DNA of 64,000 nt from Rhodococcus opacus (GTDB lineage Bacteria; Actinomycetota; Actinomycetes; Mycobacteriales; Mycobacteriaceae), in NCBI RefSeq assembly GCF_012396235.1, contig NZ_JAAXPA010000010.1, positions 186,001 to 250,000 on the forward strand, in the 5' to 3' direction. The notes beneath the pieces were generated by a model that was given only the letters and a program-made list of their open reading frames with translations, did not search any database and was not told where the DNA came from. Within the stretch, counting starts at the first letter, position 1. Each line of letters starts with the position of its first letter. The position numbers were made by a program, and so were the translations under genes. Positions 28,361-41,987 of the stretch are shown piece after piece.

Positions 28361-28870
28361 GTGTCCGGTACGCATAAGAAACTCGGCGCACGGCACAAGG
28401 CCCGCAAGCGCGCCGTCGATTTCCTCTTCGAGGCCGAGGCGCGAGATCTCGATCCGGTCGATCTCGCGACCGAACGCGCGGACCTGTCCGGTAAGGACGA
28501 TTCCGTGGCACCGGTCGCTCCGTACACCGTCACCGTGGTGACCGGGGTCGCGGAGAACCTGGACCGCATCGACGAGGTGATCTCGTCCCACCTGCAGGAC
28601 TGGACGCTCGAGCGGCTGCCCGCCGTCGACCGCGCCATCCTGCGCATCGCCGTGTGGGAGCTGTTCCACGCCACCGACGTGCCTCCGGTCGTGGCCGTGG
28701 ACGAGGCGGTGGAGCTGGCCAAACAGCTGTCCACCGACGAGTCGCCGGGGTTCGTGAACGGCATCCTCGGTCAGGTCGTGCTGGTGGCCCCGCAGGTGCG
28801 GTCGGCTGCGGCCGCGACGTCGCGGCGCGCCGAGACCGCCGGCGGCGAGTCGACCGACGCAGGCTCGTAA
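28361..28870 (+). CDS. nusB: Transcription antitermination factor NusB
   Basis: The 169-residue product has the NusB core: [20 protein letters not shown], the central [30 protein letters not shown] and [11 protein letters not shown]. It is an all-helical protein that pairs with NusE (S10) at boxA to antiterminate rRNA operons. GTG 28361 directly follows the efp stop (28358-28360) with no gap. About 25 non-conserved residues form the C-terminal tail. Confidence 0.95.
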   Translation: MSGTHKKLGARHKARKRAVDFLFEAEARDLDPVDLATERADLSGKDDSVAPVAPYTVTVVTGVAENLDRIDEVISSHLQDWTLERLPAVDRAILRIAVWELFHATDVPPVVAVDEAVELAKQLSTDESPGFVNGILGQVVLVAPQVRSAAAATSRRAETAGGESTDAGS

Positions 28871-28946
28871 GTTCGTGTCCCGCTGCGGGCCCGCGACCAC
28901 GGGCCCGCAGGTCAGGGGTCCGGGCCTGGCGCAGTCGACGCGCTGA

Positions 28947-28952
28947 TAAGCT
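28947..28952 (+). promoter_or_regulatory. Candidate -10 of the pyr operon
   Basis: TAAGCT lies 59 bp before the pyrR start, giving a leader long enough to include the PyrR-binding hairpin. No good -35 accompanies it. Confidence 0.35.
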
Positions 28953-28966
28953 GTCCGCGTCAGGCA

Positions 28967-29640
<674 letters not shown>

Positions 29641-30585
29641 GTGAAGCACCTGTTGTCGATCGCGGACCTGACACGGGAATTGGCTGTCGAACTCCTCGAC
29701 GAGGCCGAACGCTTCGAACAAGCCCTCCTCGGACGTGAGGTGCGGAAGCTCCCGACGCTGCGCGGCCGGACGGTCATGACCGTGTTCTTCGAGAATTCGA
29801 CCCGGACCCGCGTGTCGTTCGAGGTCGCCGGGAAGTGGATGAGCGCGGACGTCATCAACGTCAGCGCCTCGAGTTCGTCGGTGTCCAAGGGCGAATCCCT
29901 CCGGGACACGGCGATGACGCTGCGCGCCGCCGGCGCCGACGCTCTGATCGTGCGCCACCCCGCGTCGGGTGCGGCCCACCAGATCGCGAAGTGGACCGGG
30001 CATCAGGACGACGGCGGCCCGGCGGTCGTCAACGCCGGCGACGGTACCCATGAACATCCCACCCAGGCGCTGCTCGACGCGCTCACACTGCGTCAGCGTC
30101 TCGGCGACATCGAGGGCAAGCGCATCGCCATCGTCGGCGACATCCTGCACAGCCGGGTCGCGCGGTCGAACGCACTGCTGCTGTCGATGCTCGGCGCCGA
30201 GGTGGTCCTCGTCGCGCCGCCCACGTTGCTCCCCGTGGGGGTGTCCACCTGGCCGGTGTCGGTGGCGCATTCGCTGGACGCGGAGCTTCCCGGCCTCGAC
30301 GCCGTCCTCGTGCTGCGTGTGCAGGCGGAACGGATGAACGGTGGGTTCTTCCCGTCCCAGCGGGAGTACTCGATCAATTACGGCCTGTCGGAGAAGCGGC
30401 TCGCGCTGCTTCCCGAGCACGCGGTGGTGCTGCACCCAGGTCCGATGCTGCGCGGCATGGAGATCGCGTCGGCGGTGGCCGATTCGACGAGGACCGCCGT
30501 GCTGCAGCAGGTGACCAACGGTGTGCACATGCGGATGGCGGTGCTGTTCCGACTGCTGGTCCGAGCGGAGGAAGTTGCGGGATGA
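29641..30585 (+). CDS. pyrB: Aspartate carbamoyltransferase catalytic subunit
   Basis: The 314-residue product has the carbamoyl-phosphate site [23 protein letters not shown], the [13 protein letters not shown] motif and the aspartate loop near LRVQAERM. It condenses carbamoyl phosphate with aspartate. No pyrI regulatory subunit follows, as usual in this phylum; in other actinobacteria PyrB associates with PyrC. GTG 29641 immediately follows the pyrR stop. Confidence 0.97.
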   Translation: MKHLLSIADLTRELAVELLDEAERFEQALLGREVRKLPTLRGRTVMTVFFENSTRTRVSFEVAGKWMSADVINVSASSSSVSKGESLRDTAMTLRAAGADALIVRHPASGAAHQIAKWTGHQDDGGPAVVNAGDGTHEHPTQALLDALTLRQRLGDIEGKRIAIVGDILHSRVARSNALLLSMLGAEVVLVAPPTLLPVGVSTWPVSVAHSLDAELPGLDAVLVLRVQAERMNGGFFPSQREYSINYGLSEKRLALLPEHAVVLHPGPMLRGMEIASAVADSTRTAVLQQVTNGVHMRMAVLFRLLVRAEEVAG

Positions 30586-31925
30586 GTGACAGTGCAGTGA
30601 CAGGAGAGACAGTGCTCATCAAGAACGTGTTGCTGTACGGCGAGGGCGAGCCCACCGACGTTCTGCTCGGTGACGGCGTCATCGTCGCGATCGGCGCGGA
30701 CGCGGGCAAGGACAGCGCGCCGGACGTCGAGGTGATCGACGCGGCGGGGCAGATCCTGCTCCCCGGTTTCGTCGACCTGCACACGCACCTGCGTGAACCC
30801 GGCCGCGAGGACACCGAGACCATCGATTCCGGTTCGGCCGCCGCCGCGCTCGGCGGGTACACCGCGGTGTTCGCGATGGCCAACACCAGCCCGGTCGCCG
30901 ATTCGGTGGTCGTCACCGATCACGTGTGGCGCCGCGGTCAGGAAGTCGGGCTCGTCGACGTGCACCCCGTCGGCGCCGTCACCGTCGGACTCGAGGGCAA
31001 GCAGCTCGCCGAGATGGCCACGATGGCGTCGGGGACCGGCCGGGTGCGGATGTTCTCGGACGACGGCCATTGCGTCTACGACCCGCTGATCATGCGCCGG
31101 GCGCTCGAGTACTCGAGTTCGCTCGGGGTGCTCATCGCGCAGCACGCGGAGGAACCGCGGCTGACCGTCGGCGCCGTCGCGCACGAGGGCCCCACCGCCG
31201 CCCGGCTCGGGCTCGCGGGCTGGCCGCGCGCCGCCGAGGAGTCGATCGTCGCCCGCGACGCGCTGCTCGCCCGCGACGCCGGGGCGCGGGTGCACATCTG
31301 CCACGCCTCCACCGCGGGCACCGTCGAACTGATGAAGTGGGCACGCGGCCAAGGCATTTCGATCACCGCCGAGGTCACCCCGCACCATCTGCTGCTCGAC
31401 GACTCCAGGCTCGAGACGTATGACGCCGTGAACAAGGTGAATCCGCCCCTGCGGGAGGCGAGCGACGTCGCCGCGCTCCGGGCCGGACTGGCCGAGGGGA
31501 TCATCGACTGCGTCGCGACCGATCACGCACCGCACGCCGAGCAGGACAAGTGCTGCGAGTTCGCGGCCGCCCGACCCGGAATGCTGGGTCTGGAGACCGC
31601 GTTGTCGATCGTCGCGCAGACGATGGTCCGCACGGGCCTGCTCGACTGGCGCGGCGTGGCCCGGGTGATGAGCGAGCGGCCCGCCGAGATCGTCGGGCTC
31701 GACGACCAGGGTCGCCCGATCGAGGTCGGCGAGCCCGCCAACCTCGTGCTGATCGACCCGGACGCCGAATGGACGGTCCACGGCCCCGATCTCGCCAGCG
31801 TCGCCCACAACACGCCGTACGAGTCGATGACACTGCCGGCGCGGGTGACCACGACGATCCTCCGTGGCCGGATCACCGCGAGCGACGGCCAGGCCCGCGT
31901 CCCGGTGCGGAACGGCAGGGGATGA
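30582..31925 (+). CDS. pyrC: Dihydroorotase (class I type)
   Basis: The 447-residue amidohydrolase has the metal-binding HTHLREPG, the HICHASTAG and TPHHLLLDD motifs with further His ligands, and [10 protein letters not shown] (catalytic Asp). It closes carbamoyl aspartate to dihydroorotate. Length fits the Gram-positive class I enzyme. It overlaps pyrB by ATGA (30582-30585) and the following membrane protein gene by ATGA. Confidence 0.96.
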   Translation: MSDSAVTGETVLIKNVLLYGEGEPTDVLLGDGVIVAIGADAGKDSAPDVEVIDAAGQILLPGFVDLHTHLREPGREDTETIDSGSAAAALGGYTAVFAMANTSPVADSVVVTDHVWRRGQEVGLVDVHPVGAVTVGLEGKQLAEMATMASGTGRVRMFSDDGHCVYDPLIMRRALEYSSSLGVLIAQHAEEPRLTVGAVAHEGPTAARLGLAGWPRAAEESIVARDALLARDAGARVHICHASTAGTVELMKWARGQGISITAEVTPHHLLLDDSRLETYDAVNKVNPPLREASDVAALRAGLAEGIIDCVATDHAPHAEQDKCCEFAAARPGMLGLETALSIVAQTMVRTGLLDWRGVARVMSERPAEIVGLDDQGRPIEVGEPANLVLIDPDAEWTVHGPDLASVAHNTPYESMTLPARVTTTILRGRITASDGQARVPVRNGRG

Positions 31926-32488
31926 CGGTGGAGAGAATTCTGTGGATAGTCGGCCTCGTCGCGTTCTGGGCGCTGGCCATCTTCCTCATGTACATCGGGT
32001 GGCGCGGTCGTGCCCGCCGTCAGGCCGACCGGGTCGGGCAACTTCCCCCCGTGCCCGCGCATCTCGGCGAGCAGACGATCGCCCCGGCCACCGGACTGTA
32101 TGTGGGCAGCACCCTGGCCCCGAGCTGGCAGGACCGGATCGCGGTCGGCGACCTCGGTTTCCGGGCGACGGGGGAAATCTCCCGATACGCGGCCGGGATC
32201 CTGCTCGAACGTGACGGGGCGTCGGCGATCTGGATTCCGCAGGACGCGGTCCGCGCCGTGCGCACCGAGCGCGGTCTCGCGGGCAAGGTCATGAGCAAGG
32301 ACGGCGTCCTGGTGATCCGGTGGGAACTGCCGACGGGCACCGAGATCGACACCGGTTTCCGGAGCGACGACAAGTCCGTGTACCCCGCCTGGGTCAGCGC
32401 AGGGGAGCCGGACGGCAAGACAGACAGTGAAGATTCAGCGAATGCGGCGAGCTCTGGTGAGGTCGAGCAGAACGGAGAGAACGCATGA
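31922..32488 (+). CDS. PH-like membrane protein inside the pyr operon
   Basis: The 188-residue product has one N-terminal transmembrane helix ([20 protein letters not shown]), a short basic linker and a small beta-rich cytosolic domain ([20 protein letters not shown] to [13 protein letters not shown]) that looks like a bacterial PH domain. It ends in an acidic tail of about 35 residues. It overlaps pyrC and carA by 4 bp each, so it is part of the pyr operon. A counterpart (Rv1382) sits at the same place in mycobacteria. Its role in pyrimidine synthesis is unknown. Confidence 0.85.
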   Translation: MTVERILWIVGLVAFWALAIFLMYIGWRGRARRQADRVGQLPPVPAHLGEQTIAPATGLYVGSTLAPSWQDRIAVGDLGFRATGEISRYAAGILLERDGASAIWIPQDAVRAVRTERGLAGKVMSKDGVLVIRWELPTGTEIDTGFRSDDKSVYPAWVSAGEPDGKTDSEDSANAASSGEVEQNGENA

Positions 32489-33644
32489 GCGGCTACGACA
32501 CCGACTCTGCAGTACTGGTCCTCGAGGACGGTCGGATATTCCGGGGCACCACGTTCGGTGCCGTCGGCCAGACCCTCGGTGAGGCTGTCTTCAGCACCGG
32601 CATGACCGGCTATCAGGAGACCCTCACCGACCCCAGCTACCACCGCCAGATCGTCGTGGCCACCGCGCCGCAGATCGGCAACACCGGATGGAACGACGAG
32701 GACGACGAGTCCGTCGGTCCCACCGGCAGCAGCGCCGAGGCGAAGATCTGGGTCGCCGGGTACGTCGTCCGCGACCCCGCCCGCCGCACCTCCAGCTGGC
32801 GCGCCACCGGCTCCCTGCAGGACGAGCTGGTGAAGCAGGGAGTCGTCGGGATCGCCGGCATCGACACCCGCGCACTGGTCCGCCACCTGCGCACCCGCGG
32901 CTCCATGCGCGCCGGGGTGTTCTCCGGCGACGCACTGGCCGACACCGACGTGCTGCTCGACCGCGTGAAGAGCCAGCCGTCGATGCTCGGCGCGGATCTC
33001 GCCGGTGAGGTCAGCACCACCAGCGGTTACGTCGTCGAGCCGACCGGGGGAGAAGCGCGCTTCACCGTCGCGGCGATCGACCTCGGCATCAAGACCAACA
33101 CCCCCCGCATGTTCGCCGAGCGCGGCATCCGGGTGCACGTGCTCCCGTCCAACGCGACGCTCGAGCAGATCCTCGACCTGAAGGCCGACGGCGTCTTCCT
33201 CTCCAACGGTCCCGGCGACCCGGCGACCGCCGACGGTGCCGTGCACCTCACGAAGGAAGTCATCGGGCAGGGCCTGCCCCTGTTCGGTATCTGCTTCGGC
33301 AACCAGATCCTCGGGCGGGCTCTGGGTCTCGGCACCTACAAGATGAAGTTCGGTCACCGGGGCATCAACATCCCGGTTGTCGAACACGAGACGGGACGCA
33401 TCGCGATCACCGCGCAGAACCACGGGTTCGCGCTCGAGGGCGAGGCCGGGCAGGAGTTCGACACCCCGTTCGGCAAGGCCGTGATCAGCCACACCTGCGC
33501 CAACGACGGTGCCGTCGAGGGGGTCCGCCTGCTCGACGGATCCGCCTTCTCGGTGCAGTACCACCCCGAGGCCGCGGCGGGCCCGCACGACGCCGCGTAC
33601 CTGTTCGACCGCTTCACCAGCCTGCTCGAGGGAGTCAAGAACTA

Positions 33645-33645
<1 letters not shown>
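32485..33645 (+). CDS. carA: Carbamoyl-phosphate synthase small subunit
   Basis: The 386-residue product has an N-terminal CPSase domain ([34 protein letters not shown]) and a C-terminal class I glutaminase with nucleophile Cys in [12 protein letters not shown], plus [10 protein letters not shown] and the His-Glu pair in [11 protein letters not shown]. It releases ammonia from glutamine for CarB. ATG 32485 overlaps the preceding stop, and its own TAA overlaps the carB ATG by one base (TAATG). Confidence 0.97.
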
Positions 33646-37009
<3,364 letters not shown>

Positions 37010-37013
<4 letters not shown>

Positions 37014-37849
37014 GCGGACACCATCACCACCACTCCTGGGTGCATCGGCTGACGTCGGCGGTCGAGCACCGGGGGCGGTTGTGCGTCGGGATCGATCCGC
37101 ATCCGGGCCTGCTCGAGGCGTGGGGGCTGCCCGTCTCCGCCGAGGGGCTGGAGACGTTCGCGGAGATCTGCGTGGAGGCCTTCGTCGGTGAGGTGGCCGT
37201 CGTGAAGCCTCAGGTGGCGTTCTTCGAAGCGTACGGCTCCGCCGGGTACGCGGTGCTCGAACGCACCATTTCGGTCCTCAGAGAGGCAGGGACGCTCGTC
37301 GTCGCCGATGCCAAGCGCGGGGACATCGGGTCGACGATGGCGGCGTACGCGCAGTCCTGGCTGGGTGCGGAGTCGGCCCTGTCCTCGGATGCGGTGACGG
37401 TGTCGCCGTATCTGGGATTCGGGGCGCTCGACCCGGCGCTGTCGCTGGCGGCGGAGCAGGGCCGCGGGCTCTTCGTGCTGGCCCGGACGTCCAATGCCGA
37501 GGGCGGCGACCTGCAGGCGGCGCAGACCGCCGGGGGAGTGTCCGTGGCCCAGTCCGTGGTGGACGCGGCGGCCCGGCACAACGACGCGCAACCCGGTCTG
37601 GTGGGTCTGGTGGTGGGTGCGACACGCGGACACGGCCTGGATTTGTCGAATTTTTCCGGACCGATTCTCGCGCCCGGTCTCGGCGCCCAGGGCGCGACTC
37701 CCGGTGATCTCGCCGACATTTTTCCCGATTCTCGAAAACTGTTGTTGCCGAACAGTTCTCGTGGTGTTCTCGGTGCCGGACCGTCGGTGACGGCACTGCG
37801 TGAAGCGGCCGTCACGGTCCGCGACGAGATCGAGTCCGCACTCTCATAG
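37010..37849 (+). CDS. pyrF: Orotidine 5'-phosphate decarboxylase (type 2)
   Basis: The 279-residue product has the type 2 active-site sequence [13 protein letters not shown], a substrate-binding [13 protein letters not shown] strand and a C-terminal [15 protein letters not shown] phosphate-binding loop. It makes UMP from OMP. GTG 37010 overlaps the carB stop (GTGA). Residues 4-8 are five consecutive histidines (SGHHHHHSW), an unusual native His run at the N-terminus. pyrD is not in the window, so the operon covers all de novo UMP steps except dihydroorotate oxidation and PyrE. Confidence 0.95.
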
Positions 37850-37975
37850 CCCACCCGAATCCGGCTCTGACCTCGGGGGGTGGGTTCGCAATCGGCGCCG
37901 GGCGTGAGTACGGTCGCTATCGCTGCTGGTTATCCAGTGGTTTGGACTATTTGCCAACGACGAGACGGAGGAACC

Positions 37976-38296
37976 GTGGCCCTTCCCCAGTTGACTGATG
38001 AGCAGCGCGCTGCTGCTTTGGAGAAGGCAGCTGCTGCCCGCAAGGCCAGGGCTGAGCTCAAGGAGCGCCTGAAGCGTGGTGGCACCGACCTCAAGCAGGT
38101 TCTCAAGGACGCCGAGGACGACGAGATCCTGGGCAAGATGAAGGTGTCGGCACTGCTCGAGGCGCTGCCCAAGGTGGGCAAGGTCAAGGCGCAGGAGATC
38201 ATGACCGAGCTGGAGATCGCTCCGACCCGTCGCCTCCGTGGCCTCGGCGATCGGCAGCGGAAGGCCCTGCTCGCCAGGTTCGACTTCGAGGCCTGA
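37976..38296 (+). CDS. mihF: Actinobacterial integration host factor
   Basis: The 106-residue product begins [17 protein letters not shown] and contains the helix-two-turn-helix core [21 protein letters not shown] plus [15 protein letters not shown], almost the canonical mIHF sequence. It is a small essential nucleoid protein, named for supporting L5 phage integration. GTG 37976 is chosen because GGAGGAA lies 5 bp upstream; an in-frame extension to 37880 lacks homology. Its own promoter probably lies in the 126 bp before it. Confidence 0.96.
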   Translation: MALPQLTDEQRAAALEKAAAARKARAELKERLKRGGTDLKQVLKDAEDDEILGKMKVSALLEALPKVGKVKAQEIMTELEIAPTRRLRGLGDRQRKALLARFDFEA

Positions 38297-38304
38297 GCAC
38301 GACA

Positions 38305-38928
38305 GTGGTAGCTGACGCACAAGTGTCAGAGAGTAAGACCGCAGTGCGGAGGGGTCGGCTGGTAGTACTGGCCGGCCCCTCGGCCGTCGGTAAGTCCAGC
38401 GTGGTGCGACTCCTGCGTGAACGGATGCCGGAGCTCGTCTTCAGCGTGTCCGCGACGACGCGCGACCCACGCCCGGGCGAGGTGGACGGCAAGGACTACC
38501 GGTTCACCTCTCGCGACGAGTTCCAGCGGATGATCGAATCCGGTGAGCTGCTCGAATGGGCCGAGATCCACGGCGGACTCCAGCTGTCGGGAACCCCGGC
38601 CGCACCGGTCCGCCGGGCGATCGAACAGGGCAAACCGGTGCTCGTCGAGGTCGACCTCGCCGGTGCGCGGGCCGTCCGCGCCGCGATGCCGGAGGCGCTG
38701 CTCGTCTTCATGGCGCCCCCGAGCTGGGACGTGCTGGTCGAGAGATTGACCGGCCGGGGCACCGAATCCGCCGACGTCGTGGAGCGGCGTCTCGCGACCG
38801 CGAGAGTCGAGCTGGAGGCGCAGGACGAGTTCGACGCGGTCATCGTGAACGAGGATGTCAGCCGATCGTGCGACGAGTTGGTATCCTTGTTGGTTGGACG
38901 ACCGGAACAGTCCGAGTCGACCCACTAG
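38305..38928 (+). CDS. gmk: Guanylate kinase
   Basis: The 207-residue product has the P-loop [13 protein letters not shown], the GMP-binding [19 protein letters not shown], and the lid [17 protein letters not shown]. It phosphorylates GMP and dGMP. It follows mihF by 8 bp. GTG at 38305 or 38323 are both possible; the first is used here. Confidence 0.96.
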   Translation: MVADAQVSESKTAVRRGRLVVLAGPSAVGKSSVVRLLRERMPELVFSVSATTRDPRPGEVDGKDYRFTSRDEFQRMIESGELLEWAEIHGGLQLSGTPAAPVRRAIEQGKPVLVEVDLAGARAVRAAMPEALLVFMAPPSWDVLVERLTGRGTESADVVERRLATARVELEAQDEFDAVIVNEDVSRSCDELVSLLVGRPEQSESTH

Positions 38929-38969
38929 ATCTCACATCAACTAGCCAGAACTATTTCAGGAGATACCGA

Positions 38970-39275
38970 GTGAGCAGCACCCCCGCAGTAGCGTCCGCAA
39001 CACCCAGCCACGGCGCCCTGCCGGCTTACGACACCCCGCTCGGCATCACCAATCCTCCGATCGACGAGCTTCTCGCTCGCACGTCGTCGAAGTACGCGCT
39101 GGTGATCTACGCGGCCAAGCGGGCGCGTCAGATCAACGATTACTACAACCAGCTCGGTGACGGCATCCTCGAGTACGTCGGCCCCCTCGTGGAGCCGGGC
39201 CTTCAGGAGAAGCCGCTGTCCATCGCGCTGCGTGAGATCCACGCCGATCTTCTCGAGCACACCGAAGGCGAGTGA
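38970..39275 (+). CDS. rpoZ: RNA polymerase omega subunit
   Basis: The 101-residue product has the omega core [28 protein letters not shown] and the acidic end [16 protein letters not shown]. It helps assemble beta-prime. AGGAGAT lies 6 bp before the GTG. The Ala/Ser/Pro-rich N-terminus of about 25 residues is typical of actinobacteria. It overlaps coaBC by GTGA. Confidence 0.96.
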   Translation: MSSTPAVASATPSHGALPAYDTPLGITNPPIDELLARTSSKYALVIYAAKRARQINDYYNQLGDGILEYVGPLVEPGLQEKPLSIALREIHADLLEHTEGE

Positions 39276-40594
39276 GCGGAGGATCTGCCGTGCCTGAACA
39301 GGCAGCGGGCCCGGTCTCCGGGCACGTGACGGATTCACCGGAACCGGTTCCCGCGGGGGCAGCGCGCAAGCGGATCGTGGTCGGTGTCGGCGGCGGCATC
39401 GCCGCGTACAAGAGCTGTGCCGTCATTCGGGCCTTCACGGAGGCCGGGCATCATGTGCGGGTCATCCCGACGGAGTCCGCGCTCGAGTTCGTCGGCAAGG
39501 CGACGTTCGAGGCGCTGTCGGGCAACCCCGTGCACACGGGTGTGTTCACCGACGTTCCGCAGGTTCCGCATGTTCGTCTCGGGCAGGAAGCGGATCTCGT
39601 CGTCATCGCGCCCGCCACCGCCGACCTCATGGCGCGCGCTGTGGCGGGACGCGCCGACGACCTCCTCACCGCGACGCTGCTCACCGCGCGATGTCCCGTG
39701 GTGTTCGCTCCCGCGATGCACACGGAGATGTGGGAGCACCCGGCCACCGTCGCGAACGTCGCCACGCTCCGCGCACGCGGCGTGACCGTCATCGAACCCG
39801 CATCCGGCCGCCTCACGGGCAAGGACACCGGCGCAGGCCGGCTGCCGGAACCCGATGAGATCGTCGGGTTGGCGTCGTTGCTGGTCGAGCGTTCCGACGC
39901 GCTGCCCCGTGATCTCGAGGGCCGGCGGGTCCTCGTGTCCGCGGGCGGCACCCGTGAACCGCTCGACCCGGTGCGGTTCCTCGGTAACCGCAGTTCGGGC
40001 AAGCAGGGCTACGCGATCGCCCGGCTCGCCGTGCAGCGCGGGGCCGAGGTCACCCTCGTCTCCGGCTACACCGCCGGCCTCGCCGACCCGGCCGCCGTCG
40101 ACGTGGTGCACGTCCGCACGGCGGAAGACATGCGGGTGGCGGTCGCCAAGCACGCGCCCGGATTCGACGCCGTGATCATGGCCGCGGCAGTGGCCGATTT
40201 CCGGCCGTCGACGACGGTGGCGAGCAAGATCAAGAAGGGTGCGGGCGAGCCCGACTCGATCGCACTCACCAAGAACGAGGACATCCTCGCCGGCCTGGTG
40301 CAGTCCCGGCGGGACGGCGAGATCCCGTCGAAGACCGTGATCGTCGGATTCGCGGCCGAGACGGGCGACGCCGACGGCGACGTCCTCACGTACGCGCGGG
40401 CCAAGCTCGCGCGTAAGGGCTGCGACCTCCTCGTCGTCAACGCGGTCGGCGAGGGCAAGGCGTTCGAGGTCGACCACAACGACGGGTGGCTGCTCGGAGC
40501 CGACGGTTCCGAGTCCGCGCTCGAGCACGGATCGAAGGCGTTGATGGCGAGCCGGGTGCTCGACGCCGTCGACCAGCTGTTCCGGACGCTCTGA
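39272..40594 (+). CDS. coaBC: Phosphopantothenoylcysteine decarboxylase / ligase
   Basis: The 440-residue bifunctional protein has CoaC (residues about 30-210: [38 protein letters not shown]) and CoaB (about 215-440: [48 protein letters not shown]). It makes phosphopantetheine from phosphopantothenate and cysteine using CTP and FMN. A non-conserved N-terminal stretch of about 30 residues precedes CoaC, so the true start may lie further in. Confidence 0.96.
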   Translation: MSGGSAVPEQAAGPVSGHVTDSPEPVPAGAARKRIVVGVGGGIAAYKSCAVIRAFTEAGHHVRVIPTESALEFVGKATFEALSGNPVHTGVFTDVPQVPHVRLGQEADLVVIAPATADLMARAVAGRADDLLTATLLTARCPVVFAPAMHTEMWEHPATVANVATLRARGVTVIEPASGRLTGKDTGAGRLPEPDEIVGLASLLVERSDALPRDLEGRRVLVSAGGTREPLDPVRFLGNRSSGKQGYAIARLAVQRGAEVTLVSGYTAGLADPAAVDVVHVRTAEDMRVAVAKHAPGFDAVIMAAAVADFRPSTTVASKIKKGAGEPDSIALTKNEDILAGLVQSRRDGEIPSKTVIVGFAAETGDADGDVLTYARAKLARKGCDLLVVNAVGEGKAFEVDHNDGWLLGADGSESALEHGSKALMASRVLDAVDQLFRTL

Positions 40595-40726
40595 CGGAAA
40601 ATCCGGCAGAGTTTCGGTGATTCGAAAGGTGTCACTCCCGCCGGGGTGGCGCTAGGGTCGTTCGCGGTATTACGCAGCTAAGCTGTTTTCAAGTGCTGTT
40701 CAGGACAACTGTCGAGAGGGAATTCT

Positions 40727-41941
40727 GTGAGCCAGTCCGGTAGTCGGCTATTCACCAGTGAGTCTGTGACCGAGGGGCACCCGGACAAGATTTGTGATGC
40801 GATCAGCGACTCCATCCTCGACGCGCTCCTCACCGACGACCCGCGCGCCCGCGTCGCCGTCGAGACACTCGTGACCACCGGACAGGTCCACGTCGCCGGC
40901 GAGGTCACGACCACCGCCTACGCCGACATCCCCAAGATCGTGCGCGACACCGTGCTCGAGATCGGGTACGACTCCTCGGCCAAGGGCTTCGACGGCAACT
41001 CCTGCGGCGTCAACGTCGCGATCGGCGCACAGTCCCCGGAGATCGCCCAGGGCGTCGACCACTCGCACGAGGTCCGCACCGGCGAACTGAGCGACGACGA
41101 AATCGACCGTCAGGGCGCAGGCGACCAGGGACTGATGTTCGGGTTCGCCACCACCGACACCCCGGAACTGATGCCGCTGCCGATCGCGCTGGCGCATCGC
41201 CTGTCGCGTCGTCTCACCGAGGTCCGCAAGTCCGGTGTCCTGCCGTACCTGCGCCCGGACGGCAAGACCCAGGTCACCATCGAATACGACGGCGACAAGG
41301 CTGTTCGCCTCGACACCGTGGTCATCTCGACGCAGCACGCCGCGGACATCGACCTCGACAACCTGCTGACCCCGGATCTGCGGGAAAAGGTTCTCGGATC
41401 GGTTCTCGCCGAAATCGACATGCCCGAACTCGACGTCTCGGACATCCGCCTGCTCGTCAACCCGACGGGCAAGTTCGTGCTCGGCGGCCCGATGGGTGAC
41501 GCCGGCCTGACCGGTCGCAAGATCATCGTCGACACCTACGGCGGCATGGCCCGCCACGGCGGCGGCGCGTTCTCCGGCAAGGACCCCTCGAAGGTCGACC
41601 GGTCGGCGGCCTACGCCATGCGCTGGGTGGCCAAGAACGCGGTGGCGGCAGGCCTCGCGGACCGGATCGAGGTCCAGGTGGCGTACGCGATCGGCAAGGC
41701 GGCGCCGGTGGGTCTGTTCGTCGAGACGTTCGGTACCGAGAAGACGGATCCGGCGCGGATCCAGCAGGCGATCACCGAAACGTTCGACCTGCGACCCGGC
41801 GCCATAATCCGCGATCTCGACCTGCTGCGTCCGATCTACGCGCAGACCGCTGCCTACGGTCACTTCGGTCGCACCGACATCGACCTCCCGTGGGAGAGCA
41901 TCGACCGGGCGGAGAAGCTGCGGGCAGCCGCAGGCCTCTGA
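40727..41941 (+). CDS. metK: S-adenosylmethionine synthetase
   Basis: The 404-residue product has [20 protein letters not shown], the [10 protein letters not shown] methionine loop, [29 protein letters not shown] P-loop region and ending HFGRTD. It makes SAM from methionine and ATP. GTG 40727 has GAGAGGG about 8 bp upstream. The 132-bp upstream region shows no SAM riboswitch pattern that I can recognise. Confidence 0.98.
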   Translation: MSQSGSRLFTSESVTEGHPDKICDAISDSILDALLTDDPRARVAVETLVTTGQVHVAGEVTTTAYADIPKIVRDTVLEIGYDSSAKGFDGNSCGVNVAIGAQSPEIAQGVDHSHEVRTGELSDDEIDRQGAGDQGLMFGFATTDTPELMPLPIALAHRLSRRLTEVRKSGVLPYLRPDGKTQVTIEYDGDKAVRLDTVVISTQHAADIDLDNLLTPDLREKVLGSVLAEIDMPELDVSDIRLLVNPTGKFVLGGPMGDAGLTGRKIIVDTYGGMARHGGGAFSGKDPSKVDRSAAYAMRWVAKNAVAAGLADRIEVQVAYAIGKAAPVGLFVETFGTEKTDPARIQQAITETFDLRPGAIIRDLDLLRPIYAQTAAYGHFGRTDIDLPWESIDRAEKLRAAAGL

Positions 41942-41987
41942 TCGGTAGTCACGGCGCGGCGGGCGCCGCTGCGGTAGGGGCCGCGGA

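Noticed and set aside
40595-40726. Possible SAM riboswitch before metK
   Set aside because: No SAM-I/II/IV core pattern could be recognised in the 132 bp.
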